A DNA stretch of 43,288 nt. Origin: Phaeoceros laevis. Its lineage: Eukaryota; Anthocerotophyta; Anthocerotopsida; Notothyladales. The stretch lies in assembly GCA_049999765.1 (NCBI GenBank), contig JBNGIQ010009148.1, positions 110,978 through 154,265 on the forward strand, given 5' to 3'. The notes under the pieces were generated by a model. The model made no database searches and was not told the DNA's origin. It saw only the letters and a list, made by a program, of their open reading frames with translations. The translations under genes were made by a program, and so were the position numbers. Shown piece after piece: positions 1 to 11,652 of this stretch (position 1 is the stretch's first letter; each line of letters starts with the position of its first letter).

Positions 1-360
1 TGTGGCAGCCTTCGAGGCAGCCGCGGCCTTGGCTGCCGCTGCCCTCTTGTCCTCCGCCTCCTTGCGCTTCACCTCCGCCGCCGCCTTCCTCTCTGCTGCA
101 ACCCTTGCGCGCTCTGCCTTCGCATCCTCCTTGGCCTTCTGTGCTGCGGCAGCATCCTCAGCAGCAGCCACCTTCCTGGCCTCCTCCTTGGCGGATTCGG
201 CCATGGCTTCTGCCTCCTTCACCCTCTCCATGGCGCGCCTCTGCTCTCTCTCAGCTCGAACCCTAGCCCGCTCGGCCTTCCTGGCCTTCCTCTCTGCTGC
301 AATCTTGGCTGGCGATGGGGGGGGAGGATCCTTTGCTGGAGATGCGGCTGGAGGCGCCAT
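1..360 (-). CDS. Charged coiled-coil protein, 5' part (runs off the window edge)
   Basis: Reading the minus strand from an ATG at 360 gives 120 codons open to base 1, so the gene continues outside the window. The product starts with a Pro/Ala-rich segment (MAPPAASPAKDPPPPSPAK). It then becomes almost entirely Ala, Lys, Glu and Arg with the AERKARKAERARV pattern occurring twice, typical of a long single alpha helix or coiled coil. No catalytic motif is visible and I do not recognise the family. The plus strand over the same span is also open but encodes a low-complexity Ala/Ser/Leu string, which is a mirror effect of the GC-rich repeats. The assignment to the minus strand rests on the clean ATG and the coiled-coil character. 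Confidence 0.55.
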   Translation of the reverse strand, partial: MAPPAASPAKDPPPPSPAKIAAERKARKAERARVRAEREQRRAMERVKEAEAMAESAKEEARKVAAAEDAAAAQKAKEDAKAERARVAAERKAAAEVKRKEAEDKRAAAAKAAAASKAAT

Positions 361-784
361 GATTGAATGCAAGTCACACCGTGCACACAGCGACACCAGG
401 GCAAGAATCCCTGCAAAAAAGCGCAATTATTCGGACACAATGCATGCACTTTGAGCAAGGATTGGCGATGGCGGGCAGCTGCTAGAAGGGGACGTAGTCT
501 CCACAGAGGGAAAGTACCGAACAAGTGAGAGAGACGCATTGAATGAAAGCCGCCAGAGGACCGCAACGGCGGGTTTTTAGATTATTTTTAGACCTTCTTT
601 TGGCTGTCCGATGTTTTGAATCCAACGGGATCCTGCGGCTGACGGCGGCATAATTCTTTTTTTTAAATGCGAACAAGTACTGAATAAGTACTCAACGGGC
701 TGGCTGTCCACCTGGGGTGGGCCGACGGGGCCAGCAAGTACCGCCGCTTTTGGACACGGTGTAGCGTGCAAATACCCTACTAGG
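361..784. other. Intergenic, probable 5' flank of the coiled-coil gene
   Basis: No gene recognised. Short open frames occur on both strands but none has family-like composition. The part next to 360 is the expected promoter and 5' UTR of the minus-strand coiled-coil gene. Confidence 0.3.
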
Positions 785-1140
785 GCAATTGATACATGCT
801 GAGGCATGGACGGACGATGGGTTCTGCTGCAGATGTGTCTGCCGCACCATTCTGGATGTTTGGAGCTTGTTTACTGGTCTGTTCCATTGCAATTGGGAGC
901 ATGTGCCCAGCAGGGTGAACCGGAAAGGCCCTGCACCTGTACATGTATGTCCGAACAAATGCAAGGGGAAGGCGCGAGTCCTCTGTGTGCGCTGATGAAG
1001 GGTTGTGCATCAGATAAACTTGTGGCAGTTACCCTTATTTGTGCTTATGCAAAATGTGGTAACACCATCGATGTACAGGATGTGTTTGACAGATTTCACC
1101 AAAGGGGTGTGCTAAAATGGATTGCAATTCTTACAGCTTC
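785..1140 (+). pseudogene. PPR gene relic
   Basis: Two frames hold recognisable pieces of a PLS-class pentatricopeptide repeat protein. One, near 790, has LIHAEA, like the GRAIHAEA segment of such proteins. The other, about 950-1135, reads EQMQGEGASP, then LICAYAKCGNTIDVQDVFD and RGVLKWIAILTA, the equivalents of the SMYGKCGSI.DAQDVFD and RDVVSWNAMIAA segments in the intact PPR gene at 31425-35583. The pieces lie in different frames and a stop follows at 1166-1168. No intact PPR tract surrounds them, so this is a decayed fragment of about one PLS block. Confidence 0.6.
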
Positions 1141-2034
1141 GACTTCTATGCCTCTGACTCCGAGATAATCATTCAATATTTAACTTGGAACTCTGGCTTG
1201 TTGTTCAAATTCAACTGCTTTCATCTGCTAGCAGTTTGGAATTAATGAATTCGAAAGCAGTAAGGCCGAACTGTTACATTGTTTCATGAAACTGAGCTCA
1301 CTGGACACGCTGTACATGTAGCGCGCTTGCTTGCTTGAAATGGTTGTCAGAGACCGATCAGACTTGGAAACTTGTGGTTTTGTTCGCACCATGGCCAACA
1401 GTCGACTGTGTATTTATAAGTCTGCAGGCTTGGCCCTGGTGAGCTCACCAGTTTTTGAAAGCAGACGTCACTCGAGATTTTGTGTTTCTCCCTTAATTTT
1501 CGTGGCCAATAAAACGTATTTCAGCTTGTCGGTGATCAGCAACGATGCCAACGATGGCGCAAGACCTTTATTACGCTCGAGCTCTGCAACCACGCTCGAG
1601 CTCTTCAAGTGGTGTAACAATACCACTTGTGCCTGGAAGCTCGCTTATGCTGCCTGGAAGCTTACCAGTCGTCCCTCAAGCTCCTTGAAGAAGAAACCTC
1701 GTCCCCTTGGGCTGTATGCTACTATCCCTATCCCTAGTTCCCTGTGCATGAACCAAAATGTCGGGAAGAGGTGCCTAAAGTTGCAGCAAGCTTGTCTACC
1801 CCGTCTCGAAGACTCCTAATAACTTGGTTGTTAACTCCGCTCTTAATTGCCCAATTGCCCAGTTGCCCAATTGCCCATCCACAACAGTGCTTGTGTCCCT
1901 CTCAAGAGCTCAAGGTATACATGTGAAGCTGGTGTTCCCTGCTGCATCGGAATAAATTTCTGGCTGTATGCAGACAAGTTTGTAAGCTTCATATAAATTT
2001 GGGGCCACAAGGTTGGCCTACTTGTAAGTTGGTG
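1141..2034. other. Intergenic region without recognised gene
   Basis: No supported gene. A small direct repeat of an AATTGCCC-type unit (about four copies) lies at about 1849-1878, and CTCGAGCTC occurs in short repeats around 1577-1605. The intact CYP88 gene downstream has an exon 1, but no counterpart of it is found here ahead of the pseudogene. Confidence 0.3.
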
Positions 2035-2454
2035 AATTCATGGAGCACTGCTGAAGCTTGATTGTGCTTGCAATTGACAATGTGTGTGTGTTGCCGATGG
2101 ATGGCATTGCCTGCATTGCAGGTGGGGGAGGACGGGGCTGTACAAGACGCACATTTTCGGCAGGCCTATGATCCTGGCCACCACCCCGGAGACGATCAAG
2201 CTGGCCTTGAGCAACGACCAGCTCTTCTTCTCCAACTGGCCGGACACCGCAAAGAGGCTCATGGGTCAGTACTGGTACTCCTTCGCCTGCCTTTCGGCCG
2301 ACGCGCACAAGCGCCTGCGAGCGCTCACAGCCCGCACCATCAACGGATACGACATGCTCTCCAGCTACATGAATTCCTCGCATCGAGAAGATGGCGCTCC
2401 ACACGAGTTCTCGACAGTTGGGCGGAGCTTGATCGCGTCTCCATCCTGGACGAG

Positions 2455-2478
2455 CCCGAATTGCAGCTGCAATTCGGG
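2455..2478. repeat. 24-bp perfect palindrome at a deletion junction
   Basis: A perfect 24-bp inverted repeat centred on CAGCTG. Its right half (TGCAATTCGGG) is native exon 3 sequence, also found in the intact gene near 6760-6772. The left half is an inverted copy of it, placed exactly where the end of exon 2, intron 2 and the start of exon 3 are missing. Confidence 0.75.
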
Positions 2479-2632
2479 CCATGCCCATCAATCTCCCCGG
2501 CACGGCCTACCACAAGGCGCTCAAAGTGAGTACCATCAACAGATAGATTCCTCTGCACGTAGCAATCGATGTATCACGTCGGCCTGGGCACTAATTGTGT
2601 CAGTGCCTTGCTCTACACACACATTTAACTGC

Positions 2633-2753
2633 CAGCTCATGGAGAAGGCGGTCAATAGACTACCATCTCCATGAGTGCCCATCAAGTGGCAGCGCGCCCG
2701 ATTCCCGTTGTGGAGTCGACACGGCGTGTCCACCCTTTACTACTACTACTACA
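2633..2753 (+). repeat. Short insertion with (TAC)n tail in pseudogene intron 3
   Basis: This stretch is absent from the matching intron of the intact CYP88 copy. It ends in ACTACTACTACTAC, preceded by an ATTCCCGTTGTGGAGT block that resembles ATTCCCATTGGTGGAGT at 41794-41810. GCCCGATTCCC is close to the RNA polymerase III B-box consensus. A tRNA-derived SINE-like element is possible, but no A box or target-site duplication is clear. Confidence 0.4.
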
Positions 2754-4150
2754 TGTGTGGTTTCAACCATTGAGAGAAGAGCAGGAATATAATTGTTCGA
2801 CTGATACAGCAGGAACTGGACAAACGGAGGGCGTGATGATGCTGTCCAGACCATGATGGAGTGGATGGATGAAGCAGGGAGAGCCCTCACAGACCCAGAG
2901 TTGGTCGACATGACACTCATGTACATACTTGAATTCCGGCCATGAAACCTCCGCCCACGCCACAATGTGGCTCCTCGTCCAACTGCACAGGCATCCGGAA
3001 GTGCTCAGGAAAGTCAGGGTACGTTACATGTACATTCTGTGCCATATGTTAGCCAGAAGTCATCTGGAGCCACATGTGGGTGGTCTGATCAACTTGTAAC
3101 TTGCTTGCAAGCCAGCTGACCCCATTGCTCGCGCCGAGCTCACATATGCATACTGTGGACCCCTAACAATGTCATACGAGAACTTTCAGGAGGAGCAACA
3201 ACTTCAAGCCATTCACGAGTGACGCCAAGAAACCGGGAGAAGGGATCACTCTTCACGACTTTCGGAAGATGAAGTACCTCTCTATGGTATTTATAACGTC
3301 TTCCCACTGTGCCTGTAGACTTGCTGGCCGCCGTACCTCCTCTCCAGCCGATTCACTTTCTGGCAGCCTTTCAAGTTCCAAGCTGACGTCTGTTTAAATG
3401 CTGCGCTTGTGATCGCTGCCTAATCAGTGCATCGATGAGACACTGAGAATTGCCAACATGTCGTTGCTGGTGTTCAGGAAGGCCTTGAAAACCGTAGAGT
3501 ACAACGGTGAGCTCAATGAATTAAGCAGCTATAGATGCATCTCTTGATTCCAACTAATTACTTGCAAGCATACATATGGTGGAGTGAATGCACCCACGGG
3601 TGGATTCGCCAAGGCTGACACGACCACGTTGTAGGTTTGACGATCCCCAAGGGATGGACGGTACAAGCTTTCCTTCGGCATGTTCACATGGATCCGGAAG
3701 TGTACCCTAACCCCACCAAGTTCTTCATGAGGTACTTTGACCACTCCTGATGAAAGGTCTACACGTGTAGTCCGATGGTGTCTTACAAGTAAGTCTGTGT
3801 GGTCAATTGTTGCCAGAACTTCAGTCCCAAGCCAGGAACTTACGTTCTTCGGAGCTGGAAGCCGACTATGCCCTGGAGCGGAACTTACCAGGCTGGAGGT
3901 CTCCGTCTTCATCCACTGCTTAGTTCTCAAATACGAGTAAGCCTCACTTGAGCACGGTTCTTAAGGCTGCTTTCCATTCCATCGATTGAAGAAAGTTTGA
4001 TAAACCTACATGTCTGAAACTGCTAAAAACTGTGCTTGCAACAGCCTGGAGCCACTGAATCTGAACGCCAAGGTAGTTTACCTGCCTATGCCCAAGCCAT
4101 TCGACAACTGCCCTGTTGCTATCACCAAGAAGGAAGGTGTTACATGGTGA

Positions 4151-5735
4151 TCAATGCAGTTCAACAACTGCTCTTGAAAGGTTTGACCTACCTACACGGT
4201 GATACATGTACATAGTTGAAATAGACCTACAGGTGCTCTGCGGACTGGTCAAAAAACCAAAAGGGTTCTTCCAGACTTTGGGTACACGTGTGTTGTGTTT
4301 CAAGAATGCTTTACATATGGGCAAGGTCATGCGAGGTTGACAGTAAAGCTCTAGGAGGTACAGTCCTGATACTCACAGCATCTTTCTGCAGTTAGCCTTC
4401 CCTGCTCGGCTCGAGTGGACGTATGCTGCTAGCATGGAATTCCATGAAACCACATTGATCACGTTGTGGCAATCCATGGAACAATTTCTGTACATCCATG
4501 ATGCTCCCACATTTGCTCTACATACAAGAGTATTACATTTGGAACCAGTATTATAATCCTTTTCAGAATAACATGTATGCCCTTTGGAACCCTAAACTTC
4601 CCTTCCCCCCTCACTTTGCCAAATTGCATAGATCTGCAGATCGCTACCTGGTAATGAAGACGGACGTTATGGCAGATTTGTTGAAATCCCTTGAAACCTT
4701 GGAAGCTCAGGAAGGGGGACCTCCATGCAGGTATGCATTGCCTCCAGTTGTGACGTCTTCAGAGTGCGGAGACTGGGTGAAGCTGGGGCATGAGGTGAAG
4801 CCGCAGCTGTAGAATCTTGACGACATTTTTGAGCGGAGAAGAGATAGAATTGCAGTGAATAACATGTTGAGGATTGATGAGGCTGGAAGGAAACACGTGT
4901 GTTTTCTATTGCTCACTCGTGAGCATTAGGGTATGAGCCAGCCTTGCAACAGCTGCTGCAGGCAGGCATGCCTAGGGGAGCTTTCACTCTTGAAATCTAG
5001 AGCTGTGGTCAGGACTTCAGGAGGCATCCTAGATATGATCGCATCTTTCATCTTTCATACCTGTAGTGAACATTCTGGAGAACGTTTGTTCCTTCCTGCA
5101 GCTGACAGATACCAGTTACAAGTCTTGGATTTATTAGCGCAGCGTCATGCATGGAGCTCAACGAGGTTTGAAGAAGAAGGTGATGCTCTTTCTAAAAATG
5201 CAACGGGTCCACGGTCACGGTCGTCAGCAGTCCTGAGCATCTTCTTCCGGGAGCTCTTGAAAGGAGATTCTCTGGACACGCAAGCTTCCAAGTCACGCTA
5301 TTAAAAACAGCTACAGCGCTACAGCTGCGAAACCAGTTCTAACTAAATTAGAGACTCCCTCATGGAGACCTCGGATAAACTGGTAGTCTTTAGAACCAGC
5401 TAAAACAGCTCTAGAGACTAGCTCAAAACTTATTACAAGTTGAAAAGGTATCGGGCTCAATTTTAAGGTATCGAGTGCTTCCAAGGAGTTGTCGCACTCG
5501 GGCGACATCCTCTCTGACACACCCGAGAACGACGCTTGACGGATTCTCTCTGGACACGGGTCAAGAGGCGACGGCCCTTTTTAGTGGCGAGACGAGCCAA
5601 GCGGCTCCAGGCAAATGTCTACAGGAGGACGCTCGCTAGCGCTAGCGCTCCTTGAGTAGACAGACAGACCTACAGGTCTGTGCGCAAAATTTTGTCAGTG
5701 GCAATTCCAAGGTTGGAAGCTTGCAGTTGTAAACA
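4151..5735. other. Intergenic region and CYP88 promoter
   Basis: Open stretches of about 100-120 codons at 4498-4812 and 4933-5304 (+) have no recognisable family and no clear splice partners, so I do not call genes. Similarity to the 3' flank of the intact CYP88 copy stops soon after 4160. The segment just before 5736 is the likely promoter and 5' UTR of the intact gene. It includes a small palindrome-rich patch (GCTAGCGCTAGC) near 5635-5648. Confidence 0.3.
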
Positions 5736-8361
<2,626 letters not shown>

Positions 8362-9520
8362 TCAATGCAGTTCTAGAACCAGGGTCTTAAGAAATGACAC
8401 GTGTGCTCTTAGCTCATGTACATTATCTAAATAGGTGTCAAGGTCTTGCGACCCACCAGCGGGACACTATAGGTACAGGACAGGTATACATGTTGAAACA
8501 TATACTCGTGACGGGACTATTATATAATAGAGCTTCAAAAGCCAGGCTGTAAAGTTGTATAAGTTACTACTAAGCTCAAACGACCCTCAGAAACTTCTTC
8601 TTGGTCTTGCTCCTGTCAGGAACTGTGACTCTGACCGACGGGTCCAGTAAAGGACTACAGGTTCCGTGTTATGGATGAATCACGAGGTTTTGTTTTGTGG
8701 GAGGAGGTGTGCTTATAAAAAGGTTAAAAACTGCACAAGTGTGAATCTCGTTCTGGCGGCTCCCAGTCACGACACTGACGAGACTCGTGACTCGTCGCAG
8801 CCTGCCAGGCATGTTCTTGTTTTTGTGTGTGAGAGTCACAGTCCGCCGACCGGGAGTAACACGCCAAATCAGCTTCACCGGCACGTGCCAGCTGTCGCTC
8901 ACGACGCCTGTGCTGGCCATTCTTCGAAGCTTCCCCTGCCATAGCCATGGCGCATGCTGGACGAAAAGATGAGGATCTGACGCTGCGGCCTGACCTTATC
9001 AGGACACCTGCTGCGGCACCGGCTGTGGAAGCGGGCAAGGACCACTTGCCGGGTACAGAAAGGGCACCATATCTTCTACACGGGTGCTCAAAACGGCACC
9101 TTGATGAGCCGGAGCCTCGTCACCAGCACTCAAACCGCAGGCAGCGCTTTCTTGCATTGCCGCTGGCGCTGGGGCTTTTCAGGCCTTGATCCTCATCCTG
9201 CTGCGTCTTCCCTGCCCGGATTTGGTATAGATCAGCCCCCTTCCAGTTTGGTCTGCCGTGGTCTCCAACTCCAGCCTTGCAAGAGGAGGTGGGAGGAATC
9301 TTTTCTGTCTGTAATTGTCCAGTGCAGAGGTTTTGCGCTCTTCCATCCGAGATCGGAATCAAGGTGGCAGTTTGCTTGGCGTGCGCTGGAAGCGAGGGTC
9401 TTCTTGCCAGATTAAGCGCATTGGAGGTACCTAGAAGTGGCCCAGGAATTGAAGGTTTTCAGAGCACCCGGCTGTGCAGTGCTCCTGTCCCTCTTGACTC
9501 AGAGATTGCGGCAAGAGGGT
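8362..9520. other. Intergenic region and long 5' leader of the F-box gene
   Basis: No second gene is supported. Several overlapping open frames occur at about 8666-9415. One starts at an ATG in good context (AGCCATGGCG, 8947) and runs 80 codons to 9189; if transcribed it would be an upstream ORF. Its product resembles no family I know. Confidence 0.3.
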
Positions 9521-10654
9521 ATGGCCGCGAGTCCTCCGGAGAAAGCTGCGGCATCAACTCTGAGCAATGACATAGCTTATGAAGTCCTCAAGCGGGTGGA
9601 TGCTGTCACTCTGGCCACAGCAAGCTGTGTGTGCTTGGATTTCCGGTCCATGTGCAGCGACGAAGCTTTGTGGGAGAGTCTGTGCTCTGCTCGATGGCCG
9701 TCTACACGGGATCCGGAGGTGAAGGACGTGATCTACTCTGTGGGAGGGTTTCGGAAGTTCTACTCCCAATGCTATCCGCTCATCGTGAACAAGGAACCCG
9801 ACCTGCGGAAAGATGAGGAGTTCGGGCCAGGGTTGCTAGGGGAGGACTGGTGGGATGACGAGGACGATGTGGCGGAGCCAGATTCCTTTGCTCCCACTGA
9901 GCTTATCTCGATTGTTGACGTTGTGTTCAACCAGGAGCCTGTGCTTTCCCGGACCATTCAGGGTATCCCCGGTGCGTACGACTTCTTAGGCTGGTTTTCC
10001 AACTGCCCTTTCAGAGTGGACCTTCTCAAGTCTCCGGAGGAAGAAGACGGAGACCGGCAGGAGCAGCAAGTTTTGATATCCGGACAACTGCCTCCCATTG
10101 TGTCGGTGAGTAGAGAGCGCAGGGAAGGCAAGTTTTGGAAGGCGTTGTGGGACAACCTGAGAGTGAGTTGGATTGTGGTGAACAAGAGGTCGAAGCAGAT
10201 GGCAAATTTTGCTAGTTGGAGTCCCCTGGGGGGCCTGCGGCATTGGCCTTACGAAGAGGACTTCCTCATCCGGTTTGGATGTATCTTGCCTGCCCGGAGG
10301 GATGCTGCTTTCAGGGCCGTCCAGTGCAACATTGTGATGAAGTGTAGCTTTTCCAACCTTGATGCTGCTCATGGGGCGGTGCACACGTCGCTACGGTTAA
10401 CTGAACTCAGCATGCAGCTTGAGAATATGGATGGCACGCATCTGAATGGGAGTGACAGTGTGGTCATACTTCACGAAGCTCTGAGCTGTGCTAGAAGCAA
10501 GCACCACTCTGAGGTGTTGGATTCCTACCACCAGTATGTCAAGGTGCAGAGTGAGTTGAAGGAAGAGAAGTTACGGTACGAAGGCCGCCTAGACACAGCA
10601 GCAGTAATGAGTGCCTTGGGTGCCTTCATCTGCCTGTGGTACATCATAGTCTGA
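9521..10654 (+). CDS. F-box protein of the plant At2g27310/At2g36090 type
   Basis: A single exon of 377 residues. The ATG at 9521 is the first in frame; the frame is open further upstream without another ATG. The F-box lies at about residues 14-56 (LSNDIAYEVLKRVDAVTLA, then CSDEALWESLC). It is followed by the WPSTRDPEV and GGFRKFYSQCYPL signature found in this small plant F-box group. An acidic Trp/Asp patch, GEDWWDDEDD, sits near 108. The extreme C-terminus (about 360-377) is hydrophobic and ends WYIIV, suggesting tail anchoring. The family role is substrate recognition in an SCF ubiquitin ligase; the substrate is unknown. No intron is needed and no lesion is seen. Confidence 0.85.
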   Translation: MAASPPEKAAASTLSNDIAYEVLKRVDAVTLATASCVCLDFRSMCSDEALWESLCSARWPSTRDPEVKDVIYSVGGFRKFYSQCYPLIVNKEPDLRKDEEFGPGLLGEDWWDDEDDVAEPDSFAPTELISIVDVVFNQEPVLSRTIQGIPGAYDFLGWFSNCPFRVDLLKSPEEEDGDRQEQQVLISGQLPPIVSVSRERREGKFWKALWDNLRVSWIVVNKRSKQMANFASWSPLGGLRHWPYEEDFLIRFGCILPARRDAAFRAVQCNIVMKCSFSNLDAAHGAVHTSLRLTELSMQLENMDGTHLNGSDSVVILHEALSCARSKHHSEVLDSYHQYVKVQSELKEEKLRYEGRLDTAAVMSALGAFICLWYIIV

Positions 10655-11652
10655 GAATTAGTAATGAGCTTGTGCTAGGAGGAGAGCTGCATTAGGTGTA
10701 CATACTGAGGCTTTTTACAGGCAGAAGCTATGCTACTTGCAATGTCTTGACTACATGAAGTTGGTGTATTTGGGAAGGAAGTTTTTGTCATGTCTGTCCA
10801 TTACACAATCTTCTGACAGGATACTGATCACATCCATCTTACAGAGTTTTTGTGTCAGAATGGTTCCATGAATAAACTCCATATATGAAGTTCAACTCCT
10901 TTTGCGTCAGAATGGGTGCATGAAACTCATGAATGGATGCGTGCCAATCTATTCCTCCTTTTGGCTATGAGTGTGCTGATTTCTCAATTTACAGGGCTGA
11001 CCTGACTGAGCTCCAGCAAGACCTGGCAGTACATACAGCCAACGTCAGCTGTTGAACAGCTGACGTTGGCCTCTATTTTTACGCTAGCCCAATAGGTGTA
11101 CTACTAATAAGTTACTACCAGGTTCAGAATCAATGCAGTTTGCGGAACGCACACTTCGTGATGTGACAACGCGTTTCCATAGTGACACTTGGTTCTGTTT
11201 CGGCGCCTCTTCCGTTGGCACCACGACGTGGCAGCACGAGCGCGAGGTGCGCAACATTGCAACCAATTCCAGGTCGCTTGATTCCCGTGATAAAAGACGT
11301 GTCCCTGTGTCAAGCACAGATTGGATATCGCTGTCTATGGACGAGGAACTCGGGGGAGCGGCGTAGACTAGCAATATTCTAACCACCATTGCGCCACATC
11401 CGGTGTCACACCGTGGTATATCCTGCAGTTCCTCCGGGGTCACATCTTGTTCCTTCCAACCTAGGAATTTGCGGCACTTGGTGTCTCTCACTTCAACTCT
11501 GCAACTTGCGCCACTCTCAGGAGCGTCTCGAGGAACAGCTGATGAAGGACACGATCTAGACCGGCTGATGCTACTTGGCCAGGAAGTAGAAGTTCTGCTC
11601 TGGGAGTGCTGCCTGTCCTGCTCCTTCAGCAATCATTGAGTCCACAAGAGCC
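10655..11652. other. F-box 3' UTR, spacer and GAD 5' flank
   Basis: No gene recognised. The first part is AT-leaning and fits a 3' UTR. Two similar tracts (about 10855-10890 and 10900-10935, each with GTCAGAATGG followed by CATGAA) look like a small local duplication. A minus-strand frame at 11084-11632 has unremarkable composition and no family match. Confidence 0.3.
11038..11070. repeat. Near-perfect 33-bp hairpin
   Basis: Two 16-base arms, GCCAACGTCAGCTGTT and its exact complement, are separated by one base. The hairpin lies between the F-box gene and GAD, outside any coding exon. It is followed by CTCTATTTTT. Function unknown. Confidence 0.7.

Larger units (their letters stand above)
2035..4150 (+). 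pseudogene. CYP88-type P450 pseudogene, 5'-truncated tandem copy
   Basis: The sequence parallels the intact CYP88 gene at 5736-8361, introns included, from late intron 1 (about 2035) to the stop codon at 4148-4150. Exon 1 is missing. Lesions: an indel near 2368 in exon 2; a deletion joining late exon 2 directly to mid exon 3 at about 2455-2478, removing intron 2; loss of about 28 bp in exon 4 near 2836; a 4-bp insertion near 2925; an in-frame TGA at 3220-3222 in exon 5; and truncation of exon 7 near 3730. An extra stretch of about 120 bp in intron 3 (about 2633-2753) ends in (TAC)n. The haem-ligand motif [10 protein letters not shown] survives at 3848-3877 and exon 9 still ends at the homologous TGA. 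It cannot encode a functional P450. Confidence 0.88.

Noticed and set aside
2062-2674. Open frames of 155-196 codons at the start of the CYP88 pseudogene
   Set aside because: They are out-of-frame or partly in-frame readings of decayed exon 2; the P450 alignment jumps between frames.
4498-5304. Possible two-exon gene from the frames at 4498-4812 and 4933-5304
   Set aside because: No family resemblance, no consistent splice sites joining them, and no conserved counterpart near the intact CYP88 copy.
11084-11632. 182-codon minus-strand frame upstream of GAD
   Set aside because: No recognisable domain, Ser/Arg-biased composition, and it overlaps the expected GAD promoter.
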